NCBI RefSeq assembly: GCF_002843355.2
Contig: NZ_PJAI02000012.1
Span: forward strand, 57,283-121,282
DNA: 64,000 bases
From: Colwellia echini
GTDB taxonomy: Bacteria; Pseudomonadota; Gammaproteobacteria; Enterobacterales; Alteromonadaceae
Reading direction: 5' to 3'
The position numbers and the translations under genes were made by a program. Below are positions 35,353 through 44,313 of the stretch, piece after piece. The first letter of the stretch is position 1. Each line of letters begins with the position of its first letter. Under the pieces are notes generated by a model. It made no database searches. It had not been told where the DNA came from and was given only the letters and a program-made list of their open reading frames with translations.

Positions 35353-36555
35353 ATTATTAAACACATTGTACTCATCATCGCCCTGTTTTCTTTATCAGTA
35401 AATGCCCAAGAAAAAGAAGCAGTAAAAGATAAAAAAAGCACTCTCAACAAGGCTACACAAGCCGTGGCTAATCTTATTCCTGAATGGACAACAGATTTAC
35501 GCAATGAGAAAGAACATGCGCAAGGTCAAAAAGGATCTTTTTTTGCGGTGCCAATCCCCATTGTAGATCCAACTCTTGGCTCAGGCATTGTTATTGATGC
35601 CGCTTATTATCATAGTCAAAGCGCTGAACAGAAAGCAACGCAGCCTTCTTCGGCGACACAAGGCGTTGCAGCTTACACTAATAATAAAAGCTATGCTTAT
35701 GGCTTAATTCAAAAAAACTACTGGGAACAAGACACTTGGCGTTTTGTTGGAAGTGGCGGATATACAGCACTGGAATTAAATTTACTCGATCCACAATATT
35801 CAGCAGATGGTAATCAGCTTGATTGGTATGTAGCAGGTACTTTATTTAAAGCTGAACTACTTCGTCGTTTTGGTAGTCATTGGTATATAGGCGGACAAAC
35901 TAGATTCGTGCATAACACGCAAAGCATTTCAGGAAATATTGAAACTGATGGCAACAGTTCAACAACGACGACAACTACTACAGCGGGTAACTCTGGCTTC
36001 CAATCAACCACTGATACATCAAGCTCCAACGGACTAGGTGTGTTAATACAATATGACACTCGAGATAGCCAAACAAATGCTTATAAAGGACAACGGCTCA
36101 GCATAGATACTCTATTCAATAACACCTCAATGGGTAGTACCAACACCTACCAATCTTACAATGCGCGTTATCGTTATTATACTGAGCTGACTGACAACTT
36201 AGTGTCGGCAACGGAAATAAGAGCCTGTGCAAAATCAGGAGAAGCGCCTCTTTGGGATTATTGTACTATTTCATTACGGGGTTTTTCGGCGACAAATTAT
36301 TTAAATAAAGCCTCTGCCTCAGCACAAACAGCACTTCGATGGAGGGCTTGGCGAAAACTTGGTTTTGTCGCTTTTGTTGGTATTGGCTATGACGCACAAA
36401 CCATTAAAGAGTTGGGTGATCAAAGTAATGTAAATAGCTACGGTTTAGGTATGCGTTATATGGTATTAGAGTCGCAGCGTATTAACTTCCGCGTAGATTA
36501 TGCCCGTTCTGGTGATAATGATGCATTATACGTTTCTGTTGGAGAAGCTTTCTAG
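35353..36555 (+). CDS. BamA/Omp85-type surface antigen barrel, probable non-ATG start
   Basis: About 400 residues. The barrel has the Bac_surface_Ag pattern: PIVDPTLGSGIVIDAAYY near the start, GVLIQYDTRDSQTNAYKGQR, LRGFSATNYLNKAS and a terminal strand ending in aromatic Phe (VSVGEAF). The frame stays open upstream to 35335 and encodes a textbook signal peptide (IKHIVLIIALFSLSVNA) but contains no ATG, GTG or TTG before GTG 35464, which would cut it off. ATT 35353 (or ATC 35350/ATT 35356), behind CAGGGA, is the likely start. No POTRA domains, so it is a small patatin-tail-like barrel. A loop holds seven consecutive threonines (35962-35982). Confidence 0.7.
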   Translation: MIKHIVLIIALFSLSVNAQEKEAVKDKKSTLNKATQAVANLIPEWTTDLRNEKEHAQGQKGSFFAVPIPIVDPTLGSGIVIDAAYYHSQSAEQKATQPSSATQGVAAYTNNKSYAYGLIQKNYWEQDTWRFVGSGGYTALELNLLDPQYSADGNQLDWYVAGTLFKAELLRRFGSHWYIGGQTRFVHNTQSISGNIETDGNSSTTTTTTTAGNSGFQSTTDTSSSNGLGVLIQYDTRDSQTNAYKGQRLSIDTLFNNTSMGSTNTYQSYNARYRYYTELTDNLVSATEIRACAKSGEAPLWDYCTISLRGFSATNYLNKASASAQTALRWRAWRKLGFVAFVGIGYDAQTIKELGDQSNVNSYGLGMRYMVLESQRINFRVDYARSGDNDALYVSVGEAF

Positions 36556-36581
36556 TTATAGTTACTTAATTTTAAACATAA

Positions 36582-36618
36582 AAAAACACCGTCTTCTCAA
36601 AGAGAACACGGTGTTTTT
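36582..36618. terminator. bidirectional terminator, barrel gene / rplI
   Basis: AAAAACACCGT (36582-36592) and ACGGTGTTTTT (36608-36618) pair perfectly, between convergent genes. Confidence 0.9.
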
Positions 36619-36656
36619 ATCAATAACTTGCATTAATAGCTTAACGCTATAATAAG

Positions 36657-37112
36657 TTATTCAGCTTCAGCGATAACTACCACTTTGATGCTAGTATCAA
36701 CATCTGTGTGTAAGTGAATTGCAATTTCGTATTCACCTGTTTCGCGGATAGCACCTAAAGGTAAACGTACTTCAGCTTTTGTAACTTCTACGCCAGCTTC
36801 AGTGATCGCATCAGCGATATCACGAGTACCAATAGAACCGAATAATTTACCAGCTTCACCAGATTTTGATGCGATAGTAACTTCAGCTAATGCCACAACT
36901 TTAGCTGCGCGTGCTTCTGCTGCTGCTAATACTTTAGCTAGGTCAGCTTCAATTTCAGCACGACGTGCTTCAAAGTGCTCAACGTTAGCTTGAGATGCAA
37001 AAACTGCTTTACCTTGCGGTAATAAGAAGTTACGTGCATAACCTGATTTAACAGATACCTTGTCACCAAGGCCGCCTAATTTGGCGATTTTATCAAGAAG
37101 AATTACTTCCAT
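36657..37112 (-). CDS. rplI: 50S ribosomal protein L9
   Basis: 151 residues. The N-terminal RNA-binding domain [20 protein letters not shown] ... [13 protein letters not shown] is followed by the long connecting helix and C-terminal domain with [16 protein letters not shown]9 binds 23S rRNA near L1 and limits frameshifting. Last gene of the rpsF-priB-rpsR-rplI operon. Confidence 0.98.
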   Translation of the reverse strand: MEVILLDKIAKLGGLGDKVSVKSGYARNFLLPQGKAVFASQANVEHFEARRAEIEADLAKVLAAAEARAAKVVALAEVTIASKSGEAGKLFGSIGTRDIADAITEAGVEVTKAEVRLPLGAIRETGEYEIAIHLHTDVDTSIKVVVIAEAE

Positions 37113-37129
37113 TTTAAACCCCTATTAGC

Positions 37130-37357
37130 TTACTTATGTAAGTCGGTGTATGGTAACAATGACAAGTAACGAGCGCGTTTAATAGCACGAGTTAATTGAC
37201 GTTGATATTTAGCAGCAGTACCAGTGATACGGCTAGGAACAATTTTACCACTTTCAGTGATATAATTTTTTAACGTTGCAATATCTTTATAATCGATAGA
37301 TGTTGCGCCTTCCGCTGTGAAGCGGCAAAACTTACGACGTCTAAAAAAACGAGACAT
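37130..37357 (-). CDS. rpsR: 30S ribosomal protein S18
   Basis: 75 residues, [13 protein letters not shown] to LLPYTDLHK, near-identical to other gammaproteobacterial S18. ATG 37357 is used; the in-frame TTG 37369 would place GGAG inside the coding sequence. It binds with S6 on the 30S platform. 17 bases before rplI. Confidence 0.98.
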   Translation of the reverse strand: MSRFFRRRKFCRFTAEGATSIDYKDIATLKNYITESGKIVPSRITGTAAKYQRQLTRAIKRARYLSLLPYTDLHK

Positions 37358-37420
37358 GGAGTTCTCCAATATGGTTTTATCTAATTAACCTGTTTGTTAT
37401 AAACCGTTAGTAAATAAAGC

Positions 37421-37747
37421 CTAATTAATCATTTCAATATGCTGGGCGTGTAATACTAAAAGCGGATTACCGTTTCTAGATTCATGACGGTTTATAAAAC
37501 CAGACACTTTTATTACCTTTCCAGCAACTAATTCACGTGTTAAGTGTGATAACTCACCTGTAGCCACAACCTGTATTCTGACAAATGCTTGTCGGTTCAT
37601 ACCAGCTTCATTTTGTATAGATTTGTGGTCTATTGAAAACTGACTATGAGCAATACCTGCAGGGCTTGTTGATTGTTTGGGGCTTCTAACCACCTCTCCA
37701 GTCAACACCAGATGATTCTCTTGCAAGCTACCTTGCGAGACAATCAC
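37421..37747 (-). CDS. priB: primosomal replication protein N
   Basis: 108-residue OB-fold single-stranded-DNA-binding protein (NHLVLTGEVVRSPKQSTSPA, GIAHSQFSIDH, KVSGFINRHE, HAQHIEMI) that helps PriA reload DnaB at stalled forks. Start is GTG 37747 with AAGAG upstream, 9 bases after the rpsF stop. Position between rpsF and rpsR is the standard one. Confidence 0.93.
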   Translation of the reverse strand: MIVSQGSLQENHLVLTGEVVRSPKQSTSPAGIAHSQFSIDHKSIQNEAGMNRQAFVRIQVVATGELSHLTRELVAGKVIKVSGFINRHESRNGNPLLVLHAQHIEMIN

Positions 37748-37756
37748 AAATTACTC

Positions 37757-38176
37757 TTATTCAGCTGCTTCTTCAGAAGTCTCTTCAGAGTCTTCGTTAA
37801 CTTCAGCTTCATCAGTAACATCTTTCTTAACTTCGCGACGATCGTCACGACGGTCTTCTTTAGCAGCAGCCATTGGCGATGCTTCAGTTACCGCGTCTTT
37901 AGTACGCATGATCATGTTACGAATAACAACATCGTTATAACGGAAAGCTGTTTCTAGTTCATCAATAACTGACTGAGGCGCTTCAATGTTCATAAGAACA
38001 TAGTGTGCTTTATGTAATTTATTGATTGGGTATGCTAATTGACGACGACCCCAGTCTTCTAGACGGTGGATTTTGCCTTCAGCAGCATTGATCAAGTCTG
38101 TGTAGCGCTGGATCATACCAGACACTTGTTCACTCTGATCAGGGTGAACCATAAATACGATTTCGTAATGACGCAT
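37757..38176 (-). CDS. rpsF: 30S ribosomal protein S6
   Basis: 139 residues. The ferredoxin-like S6 domain ([50 protein letters not shown]) is followed by a long acidic tail ([15 protein letters not shown]) ending in Glu, the kind of terminus that RimK extends with glutamates. First gene of the operon; a structured leader precedes it. Confidence 0.97.
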   Translation of the reverse strand: MRHYEIVFMVHPDQSEQVSGMIQRYTDLINAAEGKIHRLEDWGRRQLAYPINKLHKAHYVLMNIEAPQSVIDELETAFRYNDVVIRNMIMRTKDAVTEASPMAAAKEDRRDDRREVKKDVTDEAEVNEDSEETSEEAAE

Positions 38177-38179
38177 TAC

Positions 38180-38225
38180 GAGCTCCTTACGGTTGTAGCC
38201 TCATAATCTGGCTCAGCCAAACACC
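38180..38225 (-). promoter_or_regulatory. possible S6:S18 autoregulatory leader
   Basis: On the minus strand a short hairpin (AGCC-GGCT, 38196-38213) is followed by CAACCG and then the AAGGAG ribosome site (38182-38187) of rpsF. The S6:S18 leader known in many bacteria is a hairpin with a CCG element just before rpsF. The match is by eye only. Confidence 0.3.
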
Positions 38226-38459
38226 AGTTGAGGCAAGGAACAAAAAGTTCAGGCTGAATTAAGGATGCGTATTGTAGGGAAAACAACCAGTAATAGCAAG
38301 TAATACTGTTAGAGCAAGCGCATTAAATTAACTGCTTGGTTAATTAATCTCAACTAGGATTAAAGGATATATTATGATATTGATTTTTAATAATATTTAT
38401 TCAATTCAATTCAATATTATTTTCTGGTCCGTACCAGTATTGTCGTACTCGAGCTGGGG

Positions 38460-39821
38460 TTAATTATCCTTAATTCGCTCAAGGTTAACTATCTCAGAGC
38501 GGTTTAAAGTGATTTTAAAACGCTGTATAGATTCTTCATCTTTATATAAGTGTCGTAAAACAAGATTAATTTGATAACGACGCTCTACCGCTTGATTCGA
38601 TATTTTTTGCCCATCTAAGCTATATAACCGACCTGCACCTTTCTTTAAAAAACGCACAAAAGGCGTTAAATTAAAAAAGGTTTGTTGCTGTATTTCATCG
38701 TAACCAGGTAAAAACTTTTTCGCTAATACCTTATTATCACAACGAAAATGCAACAACTGTGCATCCTGCTTATTTTGCTGGCCACGCTCTTGAAATAAAT
38801 TGTTTACTGAATTAGGTAAATCTTTAGGGTTTATATACTCTAACCATAATATCTGACTCATAATACGTTTTTTAGTCACACTATGAGTAAATAGGTTTTG
38901 CCACTTAGGTCGACCTTTTTGAATTTTCCGCCATATAAGATCGGTTAAATCATCTTTAAATGTTTCACGTAAACCATAAATAACGCCTAAAAAGGCAACA
39001 AGTGCAATAGTTACTTCAGTGAAGTTGGTGCGCGCGTTAAGCACTAACAACATAACAAATGCCATAATAAAAGCGGTTACAACACCGCGAACAAAGCGCT
39101 TTAGGTTCACATTTAAATAGCGAGGCTTACGTTGAAAAACAACGCCGTACTCAATCAAGCGTTGCAATAATCGCATTTTATTGGTGATCCGATTAGCATC
39201 ATCAAGGGTCACTTGTGAGTTATATTTATTTTCAATACGATACTCATTTTCTGAGCGACACAAAGTCAACAATAACTCACGTTCAGTGGTAAAGTCTGAG
39301 CTTTTTGGTCCTCTCGATAAAAGCCTTAAAAACGATTGTTCTATATGCCAGCTCAAATAGTTATCGGCATTTTCAAAGAATGAGTTCAATTTTTTGTCTG
39401 ACGGCGTATATCGCCTCAACTTTTTAGTCAGCGCAATAGTTTGCTCAGCTAACTCAACGGCTGCAGGATAAAACTCCTCCGCGGTTTTTAGCTTTAAAGT
39501 GAACTTAATATCAGCATCAAGGGCTTTTTTAACTTGGTAAGAATATAAATTAAGATTTAACCGATAATCACCTTGTTCACCTTTATTTTGGCTAATAAAA
39601 CGACTTCTCACTAAAGGCAAGTGTAATTGATCCGCGTAATAAGCACTCTGGTTTTTAATATTGGCGTAGAAGAATTCCTCTACATTTAGGGTGCTCGGAT
39701 TTATACCCATTTCAACGGGTAATGAAAAGTAAAGATCGATACGTTGGTAGTCTTCTGGTAATAACTGATGACTAACCCTAAAAGACAAGTTTTCGTCTTG
39801 AATTAATTTAGCTCTATTCAC
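38460..39821 (-). CDS. hypothetical two-TM protein
   Basis: 453 residues, no family recognised. Two adjacent membrane helices at about residues 242-280 (VVTAFIMAFVMLLVLNAR and VTIALVAFLGVIYGL) divide a 240-residue N-terminal cytoplasmic-looking part from a 170-residue C-terminal part. Both soluble parts are rich in charged residues; the C-terminal one is basic with YRLNLNLYSY-like and LVLRHLYKDEESIQRFK stretches. No signal peptide. Stands alone between the rpsF operon and a NagX-like gene. Confidence 0.6.
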   Translation of the reverse strand: MNRAKLIQDENLSFRVSHQLLPEDYQRIDLYFSLPVEMGINPSTLNVEEFFYANIKNQSAYYADQLHLPLVRSRFISQNKGEQGDYRLNLNLYSYQVKKALDADIKFTLKLKTAEEFYPAAVELAEQTIALTKKLRRYTPSDKKLNSFFENADNYLSWHIEQSFLRLLSRGPKSSDFTTERELLLTLCRSENEYRIENKYNSQVTLDDANRITNKMRLLQRLIEYGVVFQRKPRYLNVNLKRFVRGVVTAFIMAFVMLLVLNARTNFTEVTIALVAFLGVIYGLRETFKDDLTDLIWRKIQKGRPKWQNLFTHSVTKKRIMSQILWLEYINPKDLPNSVNNLFQERGQQNKQDAQLLHFRCDNKVLAKKFLPGYDEIQQQTFFNLTPFVRFLKKGAGRLYSLDGQKISNQAVERRYQINLVLRHLYKDEESIQRFKITLNRSEIVNLERIKDN

Positions 39822-40013
39822 TCGTAGAAAAGCCTATATTCTTACTATTATAATGATTAAAAAACTGCATTAAGAATAGCAAAAACAAGGCTTTTAGATA
39901 GTATTTTCAGTGCTTTTAGTTAAAAATTTAAACTAATGGCTATAAACGCTTAGTTAAACAGAGTTAATCTAAGTTATGGGTAAGTAACCTTAGTATAGGT
40001 TAAGCCATGCCAC

Positions 40014-41090
40014 TTAAATCTTTATGAATATTTTACGTTGATATAATTTTAATGACACATACCAAAAAAATATAACATGCGACAAAGCAAATAAGAATGA
40101 CGCCAACTTAAGCGGAAATATTATACAAAATTGCGCGTATAACCATCCATACATTGAACTGTCACCAATATGAATATTCAAATATAAAGTCACTACTAAA
40201 AAAGATAAAACGTAAACAAAAAGCGGGTTAGTGCCATATACCAATAAAGGCTCAGCCAACTTCATTTGTTTTTTTATGTCGATTAACCAAATAAAAGCCG
40301 CGAGTAATAAGCAAGCATAGCCCGTAGTATAAATAACATAAGACGGCGTCCAAAGTGATTTATTAATCGGCAGCACTAACCCCCAAAGTAAACCAAAGCC
40401 TATTGCTAACCCACCTATAATTATTAACCTAATGGCACTCGTTCTTTTATCTTCTATACTGGTTAAATACCGAGTTAACTCAAAACCAAGCAACATATTA
40501 ACGACCGCAGGAATAGTACTTAATAATCCCTCAGGTTCAAAAGCAATACCGCGCATGTTATACATGTGATTAGCACCTAATACGGTTAAATCTAACTGGC
40601 GGATAACATTACCTTCAAGTGTTAAAGCACCATCACCAACACTTAACAATATCCCCCAGTAAACCAGTAAAATTACTGCTGATACAATAATAACTCCAGT
40701 ACGATTAAGTAATAAAACTAAGCATGCAGCTATGACATAAGCGATACCAATACGTTGTAATACTCCCATAATACGCCAATCATCCATGTTAGTAGTAAAA
40801 GGGATAACATTGAGCATAAAGCCAATAAAAAACATAATGAAACCGCGTTTTATTATTTTTCTAAACTGCTCAGGCGAAGCAGTGAAATTGCTCTTTTTAA
40901 AAGAAAAAAACATGGCTGAGCCAATGATAAACAAGAAGAATGGAAAAATTAAATCTGTGGGTGTAGCGCCATTCCAATCTGCATGCAGCAAAGGCGCGTA
41001 TACTTGTGACCAGTTCCCTGGTGTATTAACTAAAATCATTAAGGCGATAGTAATGCCTCTAAAAGCATCGAGCGCGAGATAACGAGTCAT
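40014..41090 (-). CDS. NagX-like membrane acyltransferase (HGSNAT family)
   Basis: 358 residues, about ten helices. The start RYLALDAFRGITIALMILVN and the motif LLHADWNGATPTDLIFPFFL (with the conserved His/Asp of the luminal loop) are those of the heparan-alpha-glucosaminide N-acetyltransferase/NagX family, which in chitin-using marine bacteria is linked to N-acetylglucosamine metabolism. No other nag genes are nearby. Substrate is inference. Distinct from the more remote DUF1624 protein at 304-1431. Confidence 0.8.
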   Translation of the reverse strand: MTRYLALDAFRGITIALMILVNTPGNWSQVYAPLLHADWNGATPTDLIFPFFLFIIGSAMFFSFKKSNFTASPEQFRKIIKRGFIMFFIGFMLNVIPFTTNMDDWRIMGVLQRIGIAYVIAACLVLLLNRTGVIIVSAVILLVYWGILLSVGDGALTLEGNVIRQLDLTVLGANHMYNMRGIAFEPEGLLSTIPAVVNMLLGFELTRYLTSIEDKRTSAIRLIIIGGLAIGFGLLWGLVLPINKSLWTPSYVIYTTGYACLLLAAFIWLIDIKKQMKLAEPLLVYGTNPLFVYVLSFLVVTLYLNIHIGDSSMYGWLYAQFCIIFPLKLASFLFALSHVIFFWYVSLKLYQRKIFIKI

Positions 41091-41423
41091 ATTATTTTCC
41101 TAGCAGAATGAATTGGTTAGTCTATGTTTTATAAACTACACACATAAAAGACAGCGCTGTCTTTTTATTTTCATTCTAAACGAAGGGCTTATAAATGGCG
41201 AATGGTTTATAAAACGTTTTTTACTAGTAGTATGCCAGAACTTCCTATGTTTTTGATCGACTTACAAAATTATGAGATTAAAATAAATAAATTAAATAAA
41301 GAGAACCCGACGGATACCTAGTTGAATTGTCGGTTGTAAAGTAAAAATATTTTCGTGCCGAGAACGAGTATGTTACACTACGCAGATTATTACCCCCTTT
41401 AAATTATGTAATCTGACAGCCAT

Positions 41424-41867
41424 ATGACGCCAGAATCTTTATTAAACCAAGCACAACTTGTTTGCAAAAAAAAAGGTGCTCGTTTTACACAAGTTAGAGA
41501 ACAAGTTTTTTTATTGTTAGCAAACCGACAAGGTGCTGTTGGTGCTTACGATTTATTAGCAGAACTAAAAAAAATAGACGCGGCAGCTAAGCCTGCAACC
41601 ATTTATCGCGCTTTAGATTTTTTATCTAAGCAAGGTTTTGTTCATAAAATAGAATCAATAAATGCCTTTGTAATGTGTCATCATTTTGGTGAATGTAATC
41701 ATCCAGTGCAATTATTGATTTGTGATGCTTGTGGTCATGTTGAAGAAATTCAGTCAAATAATTTTGATTTGGCGTTACGCGCAATGGCTGATACTAACGG
41801 CTTTACTATTAGTCATCAAATTGTAGAAGCTCATGGAAGCTGTAAAAATTGTACACAAATGGGCTAA
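41424..41867 (+). CDS. zur: zinc uptake regulator, Fur family
   Basis: 147 residues. Fur-type winged helix (RFTQVREQVFLLLANRQGAV GAYDLL, PATIYRALDFLSKQGFVHKI) and zinc sites in MCHHFGECNH, CDACGHVEE and SCKNC. The order and the EAHGSCKNC tail match Zur rather than Fur. It represses zinc uptake genes. The upstream 333 bases (41091-41423) hold an inverted repeat CAGATTA (41383-41389) / TAATCTG (41409-41415) near its start; no zinc uptake genes are nearby. Confidence 0.9.
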   Translation: MTPESLLNQAQLVCKKKGARFTQVREQVFLLLANRQGAVGAYDLLAELKKIDAAAKPATIYRALDFLSKQGFVHKIESINAFVMCHHFGECNHPVQLLICDACGHVEEIQSNNFDLALRAMADTNGFTISHQIVEAHGSCKNCTQMG

Positions 41868-42284
41868 ATCTACTGGCTATTTGTACTTATCTTAAGGGAT
41901 TTAGTTTATCTCTATTGGGATAATTAACAAATCTACACTATTGTAATAAAGTTGTAGTAAAAACTTTTCTATAAATAGTGGTAAAAAGTACAATAGTCAC
42001 CGATACTTACCTCAAGTTAATGATTACTGCTAATTTTCTAGGTGATTATCTAAGTATTTTTTTAGGTAAATAATTTCAAGGCATTGTGCTTTTCTTTTTA
42101 TAGTTTAGTTTTCGACTATTTTATCAATTAAATGAAATTGTTGCCTAAATTACCGTTCGTACCATAATCTCGTAATTAACTAGAGTTAGTTAGACAAGTA
42201 TCGCGCTATTTGATTTACATTTATAAAATAAGCATGCAAAATCAATTTGGCAATTTATTAAAACAGTTAAGATTCGGAATCTCC

Positions 42285-42749
42285 ATGAATGTAGAGTTTA
42301 TCAATCCCTTTTTATCTTCAATGCTTAATGTCATGTCAACCATGGCTCAAATGGAATTAGTTCCAGAAAAGCCACGCCTTAAAAAAGATGAAATCGCTAT
42401 GGGCGATGTATCAGGCTTAATCGGCATGGTAAGTGATCAAGCCAAAGGTTCATTATCTATTACTTTTGAAGGCCCTTTAGCACTAGCCACCATGAAAAAA
42501 ATGGTAGGTGAAGCCCCCGATGAAGTAAACGAAGAAATTACTGATTTGGTAGGTGAAATTACTAATATGGTAACGGGTGGTGCGAAGCGCTTATTAAGTG
42601 AAAAAGGCATTGAGTTTGATATGGCAACACCTATTGTTGTTTCAGGTCCAAATCATCGTATTCACCACAAAGCGAAAGGTCCTATTGTTATCATTCCATT
42701 GAAAAATGAATTAGGTAAAGCATATATTGAATTTAGTTTTGATGACTAA
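42285..42749 (+). CDS. cheX: CheX-type chemotaxis protein
   Basis: 154 residues of the CheC/CheX/FliY phosphatase family. The catalytic ExxN pattern is in EITDLVGEITNMVTGGAK, and MNVEFINPFLSSMLNVMSTM is the usual start. CheX proteins dephosphorylate CheY-P or related regulators. ATG 42285 is preferred over 42210/42234 on conservation, although its ribosome site is weak. Monocistronic, with a strong terminator. The 417 bases before it carry only a 9-bp inverted repeat ACTATTGTA (41937/41989). Confidence 0.82.
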   Translation: MNVEFINPFLSSMLNVMSTMAQMELVPEKPRLKKDEIAMGDVSGLIGMVSDQAKGSLSITFEGPLALATMKKMVGEAPDEVNEEITDLVGEITNMVTGGAKRLLSEKGIEFDMATPIVVSGPNHRIHHKAKGPIVIIPLKNELGKAYIEFSFDD

Positions 42750-42853
42750 TTATTCTTTATAAATACTTCTATTATAGTAAATACATAAAATGCTTCGGTT
42801 AAAGTAACTAAGTATTAAACTCCCGATTATTTAAATTGACTACCTAAATTAAT

Positions 42854-42893
42854 CGACATAAAAAAAACGACTAAAGTCGTTTTTTTTATGTCG
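42854..42893. terminator. bidirectional terminator, cheX / ubiX
   Basis: Perfect 19-bp arms 42854-42872 and 42875-42893 with a 2-base loop; core ACGACT-AA-AGTCGT flanked by A and T runs. Between convergent genes. Confidence 0.92.
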
Positions 42894-42932
42894 AAAATCA
42901 ATAAGATTATCGTTAAGGGTTAATTTATTACA

Positions 42933-43553
42933 TCAATGCGTATAGCCCCACCGTGGCATAATATTTTGCTCTATTTCTAAATGATCTAAGACACGTCCTA
43001 CCATAAAATCAATCAAGTCATTAATTGACTCAGCTTGATGATAAAAACCAGGTGAGGCTGGCATAATAGTAACCCCTTGTTGCGACAAGCTGAGCATATT
43101 CTGCAAATGTAAGGTAGAAAAAGGCGTTTCACGGATCATTAAAATTAATTGACCACGTTCTTTTATCACCACATCCGCAGCTCGTTCAATAAGATTATCA
43201 CTCATGCCATGACAAATAGCAGCCATGGTGCCTGTTGTGCATGGACAAACTATCATTTTTTTAGGTGCAGCTGATCCCGAAGCAACGGGGGAAAACCACT
43301 GCTCTTTACCAAAAACCGTTATTTGTCCTACCTGTGCTTTATACATTTCAGTCAAAAATTTTCCTGCCGCTTCAGGTGCACCAGGCAGCTTAATGCCCAC
43401 TTCGGTATCTAAAACTATTCGTCCCGCGCTTGAACATAGTATATAGAGTTGGTAGTTTGCTGAAATTAAACATTCAATTAAACGCATCGCGTAAGCAGCA
43501 CCAGATGCGCCAGTTATCGCAAGGGTTATTTTGCCCTTGAATTTATCTTCCAT
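42933..43553 (-). CDS. ubiX: flavin prenyltransferase
   Basis: 206 residues. [19 protein letters not shown] at the N-terminus, [20 protein letters not shown] and [20 protein letters not shown] are UbiX signatures. It attaches dimethylallyl phosphate to FMN to make the cofactor of the UbiD decarboxylase in ubiquinone synthesis. ATG 43553 follows AGGTGA; the GTG at 43562 overlaps that site. mpl lies upstream with a deformylase gene between, on the same strand. Confidence 0.93.
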   Translation of the reverse strand: MEDKFKGKITLAITGASGAAYAMRLIECLISANYQLYILCSSAGRIVLDTEVGIKLPGAPEAAGKFLTEMYKAQVGQITVFGKEQWFSPVASGSAAPKKMIVCPCTTGTMAAICHGMSDNLIERAADVVIKERGQLILMIRETPFSTLHLQNMLSLSQQGVTIMPASPGFYHQAESINDLIDFMVGRVLDHLEIEQNIMPRWGYTH

Positions 43554-43652
43554 TTTATTCACCTTGTCTACACAACTTAGCTAACCACTTTAAAATTACA
43601 ATTTACGTTTCAATTTAGATTTCAGTAAACAACCTAACACTTACAAAAATGA

Positions 43653-44153
43653 TTAACCATTTTTGAGAGTTTTCTTTACTTTTTTCAGCGCCATTTGTTG
43701 TTTAAGTGGTGATAAATACTCAATAAATAACTTACCTTTTAAATGATCCATTTCATGCTGCATGACAATGGCAAGAAAATCATCGCTAGTAATAGTTTGC
43801 TTTTTACCCTCTCGATCTAAAGATTCAACGGTAACATTTGTAAAGCGTTCTACATCAGCATAATAACCAGGTACAGATAAACAACCTTCTTGCCCTTTAG
43901 CTGTCTCTTCGCCATGAACAATTTCAGGATTTACCAAAACAAGGGGCTCATCACGGTTTTCAGAAATATCAATAACCACTACAGCTGCACTACTACCTAC
44001 CTGTGTTGCCGCTAGACCAACACCATCATCTGTAGCGTATAACGTTTCAAATAAGTCATCTATTAAGGTTTGAACTTCGCTAACATCTGTAACAGGTACT
44101 GCAGGTCTTAAAAGTTTTTCATTCGGTGCGGTAAGTATGGTTAAAACTGTCAT
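43653..44153 (-). CDS. def: peptide deformylase (second-type copy)
   Basis: 166 residues. All active-site motifs are present: GVGLAATQ (Gln51), EGCLSVPG (Cys91) and QHEMDH (His133, Glu134, His137). It removes the formyl group from nascent proteins. It is not next to fmt, so it is probably a paralogue of the housekeeping def gene. 90 bases upstream of ubiX. Confidence 0.9.
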   Translation of the reverse strand: MTVLTILTAPNEKLLRPAVPVTDVSEVQTLIDDLFETLYATDDGVGLAATQVGSSAAVVVIDISENRDEPLVLVNPEIVHGEETAKGQEGCLSVPGYYADVERFTNVTVESLDREGKKQTITSDDFLAIVMQHEMDHLKGKLFIEYLSPLKQQMALKKVKKTLKNG

Positions 44154-44313
44154 TTTCTTTAATCTCTTTCTTTTTAAATAATAATTAGCGAATGAATTAT
44201 TTTAGTCCGCTATTTGATTGAATGTATATTGTTTATTTACATATTGAATTCAAGTATTAGTTATTTTCATATCAATGGCCTTAAGCCAAGTAATTAATCA
44301 ATATTAATACAAT

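Noticed and set aside
41383..41415. Inverted repeat CAGATTA/TAATCTG before zur as a Zur box
   Set aside because: Arm spacing and sequence do not fit the known Zur site (GAAATGTTATA-type palindrome).
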